A stretch of DNA of 64,000 nucleotides. Source: Sphingomonadales bacterium (lineage in GTDB: Bacteria > Pseudomonadota > Alphaproteobacteria > Sphingomonadales > Sphingomonadaceae). The translations under genes were made by a program, and so were the position numbers. The notes under the pieces are model-generated. The model made no database searches. It saw nothing but the letters and a program-made list of their open reading frames with translations, and had not been told where the DNA came from. The stretch covers positions 1 to 64,000 of the forward strand of contig JADKCA010000002.1 in NCBI GenBank assembly GCA_016714795.1, given 5' to 3'. This document shows positions 49,979-58,048 of this stretch, one piece after another. Position 1 is the first letter of the stretch. Each line of letters begins with the position of its first letter.

Positions 49979-50404
49979 TCACTGGCGTGGCGGTATGATT
50001 CTTTGCCAGTTTTGGGTCCGGCACAACGGCCAGACAATACAACCCGTGAGGGTCAGCCGGTTTTCTCCAACCAGCCTGATAGTGCCACTATAGGTTCCAC
50101 CATCGGCGGGACGATAGATTTTGCCGCCCGACCATGCCCGCGGTCCACCTCTGAACCCGGTCATGAAAACAAGCCCCATCAGCAGTCTGTTGCGAAGGTC
50201 TGGATTCTTGTTTTTTGTGTCGCGCTCGACCGGATTGGCACCGCCGACAATTTTTCCGCACAGCGCCGCTCCACAGGCATAAAGTTCGACGATGCCGCCC
50301 CTGTCGGGGGTTTGCCAGCGGCCAAAAGGCGTGAGCCCAGCATGGGCTTGCCCGGCCGTGTCCGCTGCTGCCATGGCGAGTATGAGCGGCAAGATCGAAG
50401 CCAT
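49979..50404 (-). CDS. DUF2147 family exported protein
   Basis: A 141-residue protein with a weak signal peptide (SILPLILAMAAADTAGQAHA). The DUF2147 pattern is clear: FGRWQTPDRGGIVELYACGAALCGKIVGGANP, then LLMGLVFMTGFRGG, DGGTYSGTIRLVGENRLTLTGC and QNWQRI near the end. DUF2147 proteins are small lipocalin-like periplasmic proteins of unknown function. It is tandem with, and 17 bases before, the PhyH-like pseudogene, and it follows an O-methyltransferase gene. Confidence 0.85.
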   Translation of the reverse strand: MASILPLILAMAAADTAGQAHAGLTPFGRWQTPDRGGIVELYACGAALCGKIVGGANPVERDTKNKNPDLRNRLLMGLVFMTGFRGGPRAWSGGKIYRPADGGTYSGTIRLVGENRLTLTGCIVWPLCRTQNWQRIIPPRQ

Positions 50405-50428
50405 GGGAATACTCCTTTGCGTGTGCGA

Positions 50429-51142
50429 TCAGGCAAGTTTCTCGTCAGCTTGGAGATCCGGCCGATAGACCGACATCTCGATGCCGGAGCCCAGTGGCAA
50501 CGTCGTGCTCTCGAAGCCACTACCCTCCGCGCGGACATGGGCGACATAGGGTGCCAGTGCCTTCTTGAAGGTGTAAATGTTGTCCGCAAAGACGACTGCC
50601 CCGGGCCGCAATTTTGGGGTGAGCAGTTTCAGCACTGGCAGATACAAGTCCTTCCATCCGTCGAGCAGCACGATGTCGATCGGGGCTTTGAGCGAACACA
50701 ATGTTTCCATCGCATTGCCCTCACGGATATCTGACCAGTCGCTTAGTCCGGCGTGCGCCAGATAGTCGCGCGCAACCGAGACTTTGCGCGGTTCGATTTC
50801 TGTGCCGATGAAGTGTCCGCCATTGGCGCGCATCGCGCTCGCCAGGTAGAGCGCTGAAATGCCGAACGAGGTGCCGAACTCTATTGCCTGCTGGGCATCG
50901 ATGGATCGCGCAGTCAGATAAAGCAGACGGCCGACTTCATCCGGCACACCGATAAAGGCATTGGCGAGATGCGGTGTGATGCCATCCATGAACGGCTTTC
51001 CCGTCAGCAATGCCCCAAGCCCGCTCGGTAGCGCGCGCAGGAACACCCATTTGTCACCCTTCGAAGCGCGATGAACCTCACCCAGAACGGAAGCCACGTT
51101 TGGATCTTTCAGTCCGGCGAAGCGCGCAATTTCATCACTCAT
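50429..51142 (-). CDS. Class I SAM-dependent O-methyltransferase
   Basis: A 237-residue methyltransferase of the catechol/caffeoyl-CoA O-methyltransferase type. It has QQAIEFGTSFGISALYLASAM (SAM motif I), GTEIEPRKVSVARDYLAHAG (motif II acid), IDIVLLDGWKDLYLPVLKLL (Asp metal ligand) and VVFADNIYTFK. It starts at the ATG at 51142 and is divergent from a TetR gene across an 84-base gap that contains a strong palindrome. It probably methylates a small phenolic or CoA-bound acceptor. Confidence 0.88.
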   Translation of the reverse strand: MSDEIARFAGLKDPNVASVLGEVHRASKGDKWVFLRALPSGLGALLTGKPFMDGITPHLANAFIGVPDEVGRLLYLTARSIDAQQAIEFGTSFGISALYLASAMRANGGHFIGTEIEPRKVSVARDYLAHAGLSDWSDIREGNAMETLCSLKAPIDIVLLDGWKDLYLPVLKLLTPKLRPGAVVFADNIYTFKKALAPYVAHVRAEGSGFESTTLPLGSGIEMSVYRPDLQADEKLA

Positions 51143-51163
51143 GTTTGGTCTTTCGCTGTGTCG

Positions 51164-51200
51164 GTTGCCATGATATGAGTTTACGCTCACATTTGGCAAC
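51164..51200. promoter_or_regulatory. Nested palindrome operator between methyltransferase and TetR genes
   Basis: Outer arms GTTGCCA (51164-51170) and TGGCAAC (51194-51200) enclose inner arms TGAG-TTTACG-CTCA (51176-51189). The 37-base element lies in the divergent gap. The inner TGAGTTTACGCTCA is a typical TetR-family operator size. Confidence 0.65.
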
Positions 51201-51226
51201 TCGCTTTCCAAACAGGCAATTCCACC

Positions 51227-51853
51227 ATGTCATCTGCTTCGCTGACCCCCAGAAAAGCGCCGCGTCAGGCGCGCGCGGTGGCGACGGTTGAGGCTATCGC
51301 CCAAGCTGCCACTCAGCTTTTGCGCGAGAACGGATTGGCCGCGATGACGACAAACGCAGTGGCTGCGCGCGCGGGTGTCAGCATCGGGAGCCTCTATCAG
51401 TATTTCCCAAATCGCGATGCGCTGATGGTTGAACTCATCCGGCGCGAGCAGCGCGGCCATGTCGAGCGTGTCCGCGCCGCGCTGGTCCTTTGCGAAGAAC
51501 TTGATCTCGAAGCAACGGTCCGCTTGCTGGTTCGGGCGGCCATGGGCCACCATCGCGCCGATGCGCTGCTCGCTTCGGCCATCGATCATGAAGAAGCCCG
51601 GCTGCCGGTCGATGCGATTATCGCCGAAACCCTTGCCGAAGGCGGCGCTTTGCTTATGCATCTGTTCTCGCGCTTCAGGGATGAGATTGGCCCCCTCGAT
51701 CCTGCCCGCGCTGCGCGCACGCTGCCCGCTCTGGTTCGCTCGGTTGTCGATGCCTGGGCAAATCTGGCTCAATCCGAGCTCGAAGTTGCGGAAGAAGAGG
51801 CCGTGCAGGCGGTATTGGGCTATCTCTGTATTTACCGGAGACTTGCCGCATAA
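51227..51853 (+). CDS. TetR/AcrR family transcriptional regulator
   Basis: A 208-residue regulator starting at ATG 51227. The HTH reads ATVEAIAQAATQLLRENGLAAMTTNAVAARAGVSIGSLYQYFPNRDALM, with the canonical SIGSLYQYFPNRDAL recognition helix. The C-terminal ligand domain is mostly helical. It is divergent from the O-methyltransferase gene, so the nested palindrome between them is its likely operator and the methyltransferase its likely target. The effector is unknown. Confidence 0.92.
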   Translation: MSSASLTPRKAPRQARAVATVEAIAQAATQLLRENGLAAMTTNAVAARAGVSIGSLYQYFPNRDALMVELIRREQRGHVERVRAALVLCEELDLEATVRLLVRAAMGHHRADALLASAIDHEEARLPVDAIIAETLAEGGALLMHLFSRFRDEIGPLDPARAARTLPALVRSVVDAWANLAQSELEVAEEEAVQAVLGYLCIYRRLAA

Positions 51854-51898
51854 ATTCAAGGCTGTGCTATCGAATCGAATTCAATTAGATGGCGCAGG

Positions 51899-52174
51899 AT
51901 GAAGACTGCAACCCACTACCTCTCTTTTGCGCCCTATCTAGTGCTGTTGGTGGTAGCTGTGATTGGCATTGCAGGCGGTCAAACGGGCATTCTCGAAAGG
52001 CCCGCAGCTAACAATGCATTCGCTGCAGCGGGGGTGATCGCAATTCCAACAGGATTGCTGATCGGAATTGCGAGTTTGGCGTTCAACAGTTGTTGGCCGA
52101 TCTGGGTGCGACTGGCGGTTGGAATAAGCTTTGCGCCGGTGGCGCTGCTCTCTGCGCTGTTCTGCGGCCTTTGA
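51899..52174 (+). CDS. Small hypothetical membrane protein
   Basis: A 91-residue protein with three predicted helices: YLSFAPYLVLLVVAVIGIAGG, AFAAAGVIAIPTGLLIGIASLAF and WVRLAVGISFAPVALLSALFCGL. No family is recognised. It is 45 bases after the TetR gene on the same strand, so it may be co-transcribed, and it ends convergently with the I78 inhibitor gene. Two Cys residues are present (one in FNSCWP). No function can be assigned. Confidence 0.6.
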   Translation: MKTATHYLSFAPYLVLLVVAVIGIAGGQTGILERPAANNAFAAAGVIAIPTGLLIGIASLAFNSCWPIWVRLAVGISFAPVALLSALFCGL

Positions 52175-52195
52175 CCACCAACGCGCGCTATGCTC

Positions 52196-52549
52196 TCAGC
52201 CGCAATGAAACGAGACGAGCATGCCTTGTCCATCGATTTCGACATTGAGGCGTGTCGGCGAGTAATCCTCGGTTACCGGCATACCCGGCGTTAGCCAGCG
52301 GATGGTCTTGGCACCGCTTAGGCGCGCCACCTGTGCCTTATCGGCGTCGACGGCTGGTCGGCCGGCCAGGTGGCGCACTTTGTCATCGCCGCAGGCATGA
52401 ATATCGCTCCGAAGGTCATTAGGATCGGTAACCTCAAGCATGCCATCGCCTTTGTCCGATGAGCTGACGGCAGGTTCATCGGGTTTTGCAGTCTGCGGCG
52501 CACACGCGACCAACAATGGTGGAGCAAATATAAGGGCAAAATGCCTCAT
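52196..52549 (-). CDS. I78-family peptidase-inhibitor-like lipoprotein
   Basis: A 117-residue exported protein. The N-terminal IFAPPLLVAC gives a lipobox-like Cys16, so it is probably lipid-anchored. A Ser/Asp-rich linker is followed by the I78 domain: IHACGDDKVRHLAGRPAV, then WLTPGMPVTEDYSPTRLNVEIDGQGMLV and the final FHCG. I78 proteins inhibit serine peptidases. The two domain cysteines (HACGDD and FHCG) probably form the family's disulfide. Confidence 0.82.
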   Translation of the reverse strand: MRHFALIFAPPLLVACAPQTAKPDEPAVSSSDKGDGMLEVTDPNDLRSDIHACGDDKVRHLAGRPAVDADKAQVARLSGAKTIRWLTPGMPVTEDYSPTRLNVEIDGQGMLVSFHCG

Positions 52550-52615
52550 TTCCGTGTTCCAATTTGGCAATGCAACCCGGCACTATAGCTGGATCTAGGG
52601 GTGCTTTCTCACCTC

Positions 52616-52993
52616 TCAATCAGCCAGGGCGCGCGTGTATGTGGCGAGGTCGAAATAGTCGCGCCAGACTTTGATTTTCCCATTCTCGATCTCAAAGACG
52701 CCGCAACAAGGCAGGTCAACACTGCGTTCGCCTAGCATGCTGCGATCGACGCGTTCGGCAAATACGATGGAGCCGCTGCTCGCGATGTTGAGGATCTCCC
52801 AGTCGGTCCGGGTCCAGTCCTTGAGGAAAGCAGCGATGAACGTCCGCAGGTTTGCTTTGCCGCTCACCGGCAACATCGGCATGTTGTGATAGATACCGTC
52901 CTCGGCGAAGAAATCGACGAGCTCGTCCGCATCTAGCCGCGACCAAGCTGCAACAAAATCGCGAACGAGTTGCTCGTTGTCATCATGTGCCAT
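52616..52993 (-). CDS. Limonene-1,2-epoxide hydrolase-like protein (SnoaL-like fold)
   Basis: A 125-residue cone-fold protein with the residues known for the limonene-epoxide-hydrolase active site. Tyr35 and Asn37 (GIYHNMP) are present, as are Arg81-x-Asp83 (AERVDR) and Asp112 (WRDYFD). Such enzymes hydrolyse epoxides to diols without a covalent intermediate. The start is ATG 52993. It follows two membrane proteins on the same strand (31 bases to the nearest), so it is part of an operon. The substrate may be a terpene or other epoxide. Confidence 0.78.
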   Translation of the reverse strand: MAHDDNEQLVRDFVAAWSRLDADELVDFFAEDGIYHNMPMLPVSGKANLRTFIAAFLKDWTRTDWEILNIASSGSIVFAERVDRSMLGERSVDLPCCGVFEIENGKIKVWRDYFDLATYTRALAD

Positions 52994-53023
52994 GGTAACC
53001 TCACTGTGGAATTGCACTCTGCG

Positions 53024-53671
53024 TCACCCCATTCCGATCCCGGCAAGCAGCCAGTCATAATAGGCGCGATATTCTGGCTTCATGGCGACGGGATAGAGCC
53101 AGCCCCCGAAGCTCGCCCAATAGGCCAGCACGAGTAGGGCACCGGCAACTGGTGCGATCCTCGCCCATAGCTTGTTCCCCCGAAAATGCGCGAAGGCGCC
53201 GATATGGACGGCGACTGCCATCACCGCGAGGCCATAATAGGGATAGAATACTGCTTGCATCTTAGGATGATGCAGCGGCCCCGATGCCCACCAGAAATTG
53301 GTGTCGAGATGGCCGACGAAGCGCGTCATCAGCGCAGCCGTAGTATGATTGAACAGGAACAACGCGAGGTAGAAACCGCTCGCAATCTGCCACTTGGCCC
53401 AGCCACTCTTGCCCGGTTCGCGCAATCGGCGGAAGGCCAAGCGAAGTCCGAGCCCGATCTGGAATAGCAGCGCCAGAACTAGCAATGGCTCAACCACCGG
53501 ATTGCGATAGCCAAGCTGGACGAGTTTGAGTGCCGCATTGTGCGCGTCCGATCCTGCCAGCGCAAAGAGGTGAACCAGGAGATGTTGGGCGACGAAGACG
53601 AGTACTATCAAGCCGGTCAGGTAATGCAGACGCAGCGTTGTCGATCGCGCCAGAGCTGCCGCCTCGGTCAT
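53024..53671 (-). CDS. Membrane protein resembling a succinate dehydrogenase cytochrome b subunit
   Basis: A 215-residue protein with about five helices. Histidines lie in or near them: LHYLTGLIVLVFVAQHLLVHLF, LFNHTTAALM, GPLHHPKM and YYGLAVMAVAVHIGAFAHF. The spacing is compatible with a b-type haem protein similar to SdhC/FrdC, but no SDH soluble subunit is near. It overlaps the upstream membrane-protein gene by four bases. Its electron-transfer role is inferred only from helix and His layout. Confidence 0.6.
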   Translation of the reverse strand: MTEAAALARSTTLRLHYLTGLIVLVFVAQHLLVHLFALAGSDAHNAALKLVQLGYRNPVVEPLLVLALLFQIGLGLRLAFRRLREPGKSGWAKWQIASGFYLALFLFNHTTAALMTRFVGHLDTNFWWASGPLHHPKMQAVFYPYYGLAVMAVAVHIGAFAHFRGNKLWARIAPVAGALLVLAYWASFGGWLYPVAMKPEYRAYYDWLLAGIGMG

Positions 53672-54042
53672 GACAGCGCGCCCGCAAGCGTCATAAGCGC
53701 CACCGACGCAAACAGACTGGTCGAAGGAAAACGCAGCGGGTTGATGCCGCCCTTGACCGCAACGAGGATGCTAAGTGCGCTCAGCAAGAGCGACAGGCCG
53801 CCGAGCAACCAGGCGATGTCGTGGCTGGCCCAGCCCATAGCAACGCTTGCGAAGGCCAGAGTCATCGCCGCGAGCAGGATCGTGACGATATGCCAGCAAT
53901 AATAGTTGAGCCACTTGGACGCTTTGGGGAGATGTCCATCCGCTAGGAGTGGCCCCGCCACGCGCGGCCCGCCGATGAAGGTGTGCACGTAAAAGGTCAC
54001 TCCGGCGATTAGCGCGGCGGCGGCGAACCAAATCGATTGCAT
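53668..54042 (-). CDS. Hypothetical membrane protein
   Basis: A 124-residue protein with four hydrophobic helices (IWFAAAALIAGVTFYVHTFIGG, YYCWHIVTILLAAMTLAFASVAM, IAWLLGGLSLLLSALSILVAV and SLFASVALMTLAGAL). Conserved-looking His residues occur in VHTF and CWHI. The start is taken at 54042, because ATG 54057 would directly abut the palindrome with no room for a ribosome site, whereas GGGA lies about 9-12 bases ahead of 54042. It is the first gene of an operon with the cytochrome-b-like protein and the epoxide-hydrolase-like enzyme, divergent from a TetR gene. Confidence 0.65.
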   Translation of the reverse strand: MQSIWFAAAALIAGVTFYVHTFIGGPRVAGPLLADGHLPKASKWLNYYCWHIVTILLAAMTLAFASVAMGWASHDIAWLLGGLSLLLSALSILVAVKGGINPLRFPSTSLFASVALMTLAGALS

Positions 54043-54059
54043 CTTTGTGATTCCCATAG

Positions 54060-54075
54060 TAGAGAATATTCTCTA
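54060..54075. promoter_or_regulatory. Perfect palindrome TAGAGAATATTCTCTA
   Basis: A 16-bp perfect palindrome in the short gap between the divergent membrane-protein operon and the TetR gene. It starts 12 bases before the TetR ATG at 54088. Its symmetry and place make it the likely TetR operator, controlling both directions. Confidence 0.65.
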
Positions 54076-54087
54076 ATTGGAGTGATC

Positions 54088-54650
54088 ATGGCGCGCAAGG
54101 CTCTTTTTTCGATGCTCATGTGTTCGAGACGGTTGGCCGGCTGATGGCAAAGCAGGGCGCAGTGACGACCAGCGCGGTCCAGGAGGCAGCCAAGCTCTCG
54201 ACCGGATCGCTCTATCACCGGTTCGGCTCGCGAGAGGGCCTGCTCGCCGAGACATGGGCGTTTGCGCTGCTGTCGTTTCAGCCGCAGTTTGTGGAAGCCC
54301 TGGCGGTTCCCGACAAACCGGTTGGCGAGATCGCTGCGGTGACGCCGCGCTTTTGCCGCGAACACCGCGCGCAAGCCCTGATCCTGTCCTGCTGCAACGC
54401 CCGGCAGTTCATGAGCGAGGATACCCCGCACGCCATCCGCCTGAAGATCGAAGAAGCCAATCAGGCGACCGGCATTGCGCTGAAGGAGTTTGCTCAACGC
54501 CGGGGCTTCGATCTCGATGCCTGCCGGTTGGCGCTGATCGCCTTTCCGCTCGCCGCCGTACAGCAATATCTGCCTGATCGCGAAGTGCCGCTGGACGGGG
54601 ATCAACATGTCGCGCACGCCGCGCACGCGATGCTCGAAAGCGAGGAATAG
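54088..54650 (+). pseudogene. TetR/AcrR family regulator, N-terminal frameshift
   Basis: GGAG stands 7 bases before ATG 54088, which encodes ARKALF and then shifts out of frame. The rest of the protein (FDAHVFETVGRLMAKQGAVTTSAVQEAAKLSTGSLYHRFGSREGLLAETW) lies in another frame from about 54108. One additional T in the T6 run at 54104-54109 joins them into a normal TetR start (ARKALFFDAHVFETV). An internal GTG at 54120 could also start a protein with a complete HTH but has no ribosome site. The gene is thus either frameshifted or mis-sequenced. The regulator would act on the palindrome just upstream. Confidence 0.75.
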
Positions 54651-54656
54651 GCAGCC

Positions 54657-55466
54657 ATGCGGACGATCTACTTTCACGGCATGCCCGGTTCACCCGATGA
54701 GCTGCGCCTGTTCGAGGGCATCGATACTTCGAAATGGATTGCTCCCAACCGGGGAGAGTTGCCGAAAGTCGCCTCCGCATCGGAACGCTTCGACTTGCTT
54801 GCAGAGTTGGTCCGCCAGCATGGTCGCGAGGGGCCGGTGCGCCTCGTCGGATTCTCGCTCGGCGCATATGTTGCGCTCGAAACCGCAAGCCGACTTCCCG
54901 ACTTTCCCTTGCAGCTCGATCTTGTTTCAGCGGCAGCCCCACTCGATACAGGTCCCTTCATCGAGCAGATGGCCGGGCGCGCTGTCTTCACACTCGCGCG
55001 TGATCGGCCACGCGCCTTTGCCGCGCTTGCCCGAATTCAGGGGGGCATGGCAGCTGCCACACCCGGATGGTTGCGAAACGCATTGTTTGCGTCGGCGCGC
55101 GGCGAAGATCTCACGCTGAGCCGAGAGGCACAGTTTCGCGACCGGATGGCAGGTATTTTGCGCCATTGCCTGACGCACGGCGCGCACAACTATCGCGTCG
55201 AACTCGCAGCCTATGTCGGCTCATGGTCCTACATTCTGAAACAGATCGGCCATCCCGTGACTTTGTGGCACGGGGATTGCGACAATTGGGCGCCTGCCGA
55301 CATGGCAAAGACCCTGGCGAGCGCATTACCGAATGTGGCCGGCTGCCAAATCTTGCCCGGGCTGTCCCACTATTCCGCGCTGAGATTCGCCCTGTCCAGC
55401 ATATTGGAAACTGGAACATTTGCCGCCCCGGGCCACCGGCCAGAAATGAAAAGGTGCGATCCATGA
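54657..55466 (+). CDS. Alpha/beta hydrolase
   Basis: A 269-residue cytoplasmic hydrolase starting 6 bases after the TetR gene. Near the N-terminus, FHGMPGSPDELRLFEG serves as the oxyanion loop. The nucleophile elbow is Gly-Phe-Ser67-Leu-Gly-Ala, the acid is in WHGDCDNWAP, and His is in PGLSHYSALR. Its ATGA overlap with the P-loop gene makes the two an operon under the TetR gene. Substrate unknown. Confidence 0.87.
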   Translation: MRTIYFHGMPGSPDELRLFEGIDTSKWIAPNRGELPKVASASERFDLLAELVRQHGREGPVRLVGFSLGAYVALETASRLPDFPLQLDLVSAAAPLDTGPFIEQMAGRAVFTLARDRPRAFAALARIQGGMAAATPGWLRNALFASARGEDLTLSREAQFRDRMAGILRHCLTHGAHNYRVELAAYVGSWSYILKQIGHPVTLWHGDCDNWAPADMAKTLASALPNVAGCQILPGLSHYSALRFALSSILETGTFAAPGHRPEMKRCDP

Positions 55467-55657
55467 ATTACGTCCTTGGTGCGCCGGGGTCGGGCAAGAC
55501 GGCCCTAGCCGAGCTGCTCCGCAGCAATGATCAGGGCGCGATTGCCATTGATTGGGACGATCTTTTGGAACCCGCGTCGATGTTAAACGGCCGATCAATC
55601 GGGGACGAACGTGTCGAACCGCGGGCGTCCAATTTAAGCATGGCGACAGGCATCTAG
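55463..55657 (+). pseudogene. Truncated P-loop NTPase-like gene
   Basis: ATG 55463 overlaps the hydrolase stop. It encodes NYVLGAPGSGKTALAELLRS with an intact Walker A (GAPGSGKT, residues 6-13), then AIAIDWDDLLEPAS and a short unrelated tail, stopping at 55657 after 64 residues. A functional P-loop kinase would need at least 150 residues, so the 3' part has been lost. The loss is right before the conjugation-module side of the window and probably marks a junction. Confidence 0.6.
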
Positions 55658-55692
55658 TTGAACAAAGTCCCCATCGGTATGGAGCTCCGCCT

Positions 55693-56601
55693 TTGCCAAT
55701 CGAAATCCGCCATCTTCGAGCCGCAGTTGTCACGGCGGAAACCCAGAGTTTCTCGCGGGCGGCAAAGCAGCTAAGCGTCAAACAATCGGCGCTGAGTCGC
55801 CGAGTTCAGGCGCTCGAACAGATGCTCGGAGTTCAACTCTTCGAGCGCACGAAGCGCGGAACTTTTGCCACCGAGAACGGCAAGGCATTCCTGACGGTGG
55901 CTGACCGGATTCTGACCGACGTCGATAATCTCCTGACCACCGCCAAGAATGTGAGCTACGGCGAGGAAGGCCGCCTTGCCATAGGCTTCAGCTCGTCGCT
56001 GATGACCGGAAATCTGCGGTTCGCCATCGGCGATTATATCGCACGCTATCCCGACGTGCAGTTCGATGGGATCGAAGGCGGGACAGAAAAGCTGTTCTCC
56101 GGCCTGCAAGCACGTATGGTCGATGCAGCAATCACGCCGGCGCCAATTGCCGAACCCGGTATCACAAGACGCAATTTGTGGACCGAGCGGCTTGTGGTGG
56201 CAGTGCCGGAAGGCCATCGTCTAACCGAAGCAGATGCAGTTCATTGGACGGACCTGCGCAATGAGGTGTTCGTATTGCCCACTCAGGGGGTCGGCCCTGT
56301 CGTTTCCGAACTGCTCGCGACCAAACTCACCGCACATGGCCACCGCGCGAAGATCATCATGCAGGACACCAGCATCGAGAGCGTGATCAGCACGGTGACG
56401 ATCGGGCGCTACATCACCATAGCCACCGAAGCCTCGACGGGCGTGAACTGGCCGGACCTCAAATTTCTCGAGATCGCCGACAATGGCGGACCGGCCCGGC
56501 TCGAATTTGCGCTCTACTGGCGCCCGGACAACCAGAACCCGGCATTGGCCAAGTTCCTCAAGATGCTCCAGGAGCGCTACCCGGTCCTTCAGGGCGAGTG
56601 A
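55693..56601 (+). CDS. LysR family transcriptional regulator
   Basis: A 302-residue LTTR. The HTH (IEIRHLRAAVVTAETQSFSRAAKQLSVKQSALSRRVQALEQMLGVQLFERTKRG) is followed by the two-lobe effector domain. The start is taken at TTG 55693 (MPIEIRHLRAAV), because the conserved domain begins there and upstream codons do not fit. It converges on and overlaps the DUF2274 gene by 13 bases. LysR genes at this end of trb clusters are common in sphingomonad conjugative elements, so it may regulate transfer or element-borne genes. Confidence 0.9.
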   Translation: MPIEIRHLRAAVVTAETQSFSRAAKQLSVKQSALSRRVQALEQMLGVQLFERTKRGTFATENGKAFLTVADRILTDVDNLLTTAKNVSYGEEGRLAIGFSSSLMTGNLRFAIGDYIARYPDVQFDGIEGGTEKLFSGLQARMVDAAITPAPIAEPGITRRNLWTERLVVAVPEGHRLTEADAVHWTDLRNEVFVLPTQGVGPVVSELLATKLTAHGHRAKIIMQDTSIESVISTVTIGRYITIATEASTGVNWPDLKFLEIADNGGPARLEFALYWRPDNQNPALAKFLKMLQERYPVLQGE

Positions 56602-56816
56602 TGGCCTTTGCGGGCTTTGGCAAAACTTCGGTCGGTCGCCATGAACCGCTCGATCATTGCCGGGATCAGCCGCTCGGGCGCGGGTGCGCCCTTGGCCTCG
56701 CCGCCGCCCATCGCAACAGCATAAGCGGAAAGGTCGCGATGCAGCCGGGCGGTGAGCTCCACCGTCAGCCTGACCGGCTTCTCGTCGGCAAGGTCGGTGA
56801 GTTTCAGGCGCGTCAT
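56589..56816 (-). CDS. DUF2274 protein
   Basis: A 75-residue protein with LKLTDLADEKPVRLTVELTARLHRDLSAYAVAMG and LIPAMIERFMATDRSFAKAR, the DUF2274 layout. Its ribbon-helix-helix-like fold suggests a small DNA-binding or regulatory role. It is the last gene of the trb operon, overlapping trbI by four bases, a position typical of this family. Confidence 0.88.
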   Translation of the reverse strand: MTRLKLTDLADEKPVRLTVELTARLHRDLSAYAVAMGGGEAKGAPAPERLIPAMIERFMATDRSFAKARKGHHSP

Positions 56817-58048
56817 GGTGCAGCTCCTACGGGCGAGAGGATCAGGTCGCGGGTGACAATGACCCGCACCGGAAATCCGGGGCGGATCGTCAGCGTCGGC
56901 GGAATGTTGAGCTGGCGCCGCACGATTTCCTGACCCGCCTGATTGATGCTATCCTGGGTGCCGGTGCGCAGCGCGCGGACCAGCGTATCATCGCTGCCCG
57001 ATCCCAGCTCGGTCCCCACACCCAGCACGGTCGAAATCAGCGCGGCCTTGGCCAGACTGCCCCAATGGAAGTTCACGCTATCCTGCAAGCCGGCGAACCC
57101 GCGCCCGTCGGCACCGGGTTGGCGGTCGAGCTGAATCGAGCGGCCATCTGGCAGGATCAGCCGGGTCCAGGCGAGCAAGACGCGCGACTGTCCGGCGCTG
57201 ACTTCGGCGTCATAGTCGCCGATCAGCCGGGTACCCTGCGGGATCAGCAGGATTCGGCCCGTGGGGCTGTCATAGACATTCTGCGTGACTTGCGCGGTAA
57301 TCTGGCCGGGCAAGTCCGAGCGGATGCCGGTGATCAGCGCCGCCGGGATGATGCTACCCGCTTGCAGGATATGTGGGTCAGGCGGCGGCGCCAGGCGATC
57401 GGACGCCGTGGTGCGGCGGTCGCCTGCAGTAGCCAGAAACGCTTGTTTCGGCGAAACCCGCGCCGCTGGTTCGGCTGGTGCCGCCGCGATCGGCGCAATT
57501 CCGGCGGCGGCTTCACCGCCAACCAGGTCGACATTGGCCGAACCGGGACTTCCCCCCGACCCGGCCAGAAACAAACGGCTGATGCGTGCGGCATCGCGTT
57601 CCTGCGCCGCGAGCTGGCGCGCTTGCTGGGCGGCGCTGGCCTCTGGCGACAAGGGCGGCTGTCCAGGTTGGGCTGGCCCAACAGGTGGCAATGCAGCCAC
57701 CCCGCCATTCCGCTGTGCATCGAGGATCGGCTTGCCGAGATCGCCGGGAAGCGGCGGACCGAGCTTGGGCACATCGCCATAATCCTTGGGCGCACCCGCC
57801 AGCGCGTCGGCGGCGGTCTTGCCATCGGCGACGAGCAATTCGGTAGGTGTTTCGCGGCCCTTGTCATAAAGCGCGTAGCCGAACGCTCCGCCCAGTGCCG
57901 CGAGGGTCACGGCGCTGGCGATGCCGACGGTCTTGCGCGACAGCCGCATCACGATTGGAAGCGGCGGGCGCAGCCGCAAGTCGGGCGGGGAAGCCTTTGG
58001 CGCAGACGTTGCCTCTGCGGTCGGCACGGCTTGGGGATCTTCGGTCAT
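56813..58048 (-). CDS. trbI: TrbI/VirB10 family conjugation protein
   Basis: A 411-residue T4SS channel protein. A cytoplasmic N-terminus rich in Pro/Ala is followed by one inner-membrane helix (VGIASAVTLAALGGAFGYALY), a periplasmic linker, and the VirB10 domain with LPGQITAQVTQNVYDSPTGRILLIPQGTRLIGDYDAEVSAGQSRVLLAWTRLILPDG. It spans both membranes and links the ATPases to the outer-membrane complex. It overlaps trbG by four bases. Confidence 0.95.
   Translation of the reverse strand: MTEDPQAVPTAEATSAPKASPPDLRLRPPLPIVMRLSRKTVGIASAVTLAALGGAFGYALYDKGRETPTELLVADGKTAADALAGAPKDYGDVPKLGPPLPGDLGKPILDAQRNGGVAALPPVGPAQPGQPPLSPEASAAQQARQLAAQERDAARISRLFLAGSGGSPGSANVDLVGGEAAAGIAPIAAAPAEPAARVSPKQAFLATAGDRRTTASDRLAPPPDPHILQAGSIIPAALITGIRSDLPGQITAQVTQNVYDSPTGRILLIPQGTRLIGDYDAEVSAGQSRVLLAWTRLILPDGRSIQLDRQPGADGRGFAGLQDSVNFHWGSLAKAALISTVLGVGTELGSGSDDTLVRALRTGTQDSINQAGQEIVRRQLNIPPTLTIRPGFPVRVIVTRDLILSPVGAAP

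Noticed and set aside
55680..55694. ATG 55680 as the LysR start
   Set aside because: It is out of frame with the LysR helix-turn-helix; TTG 55693 begins the conserved IEIRHLRA segment.
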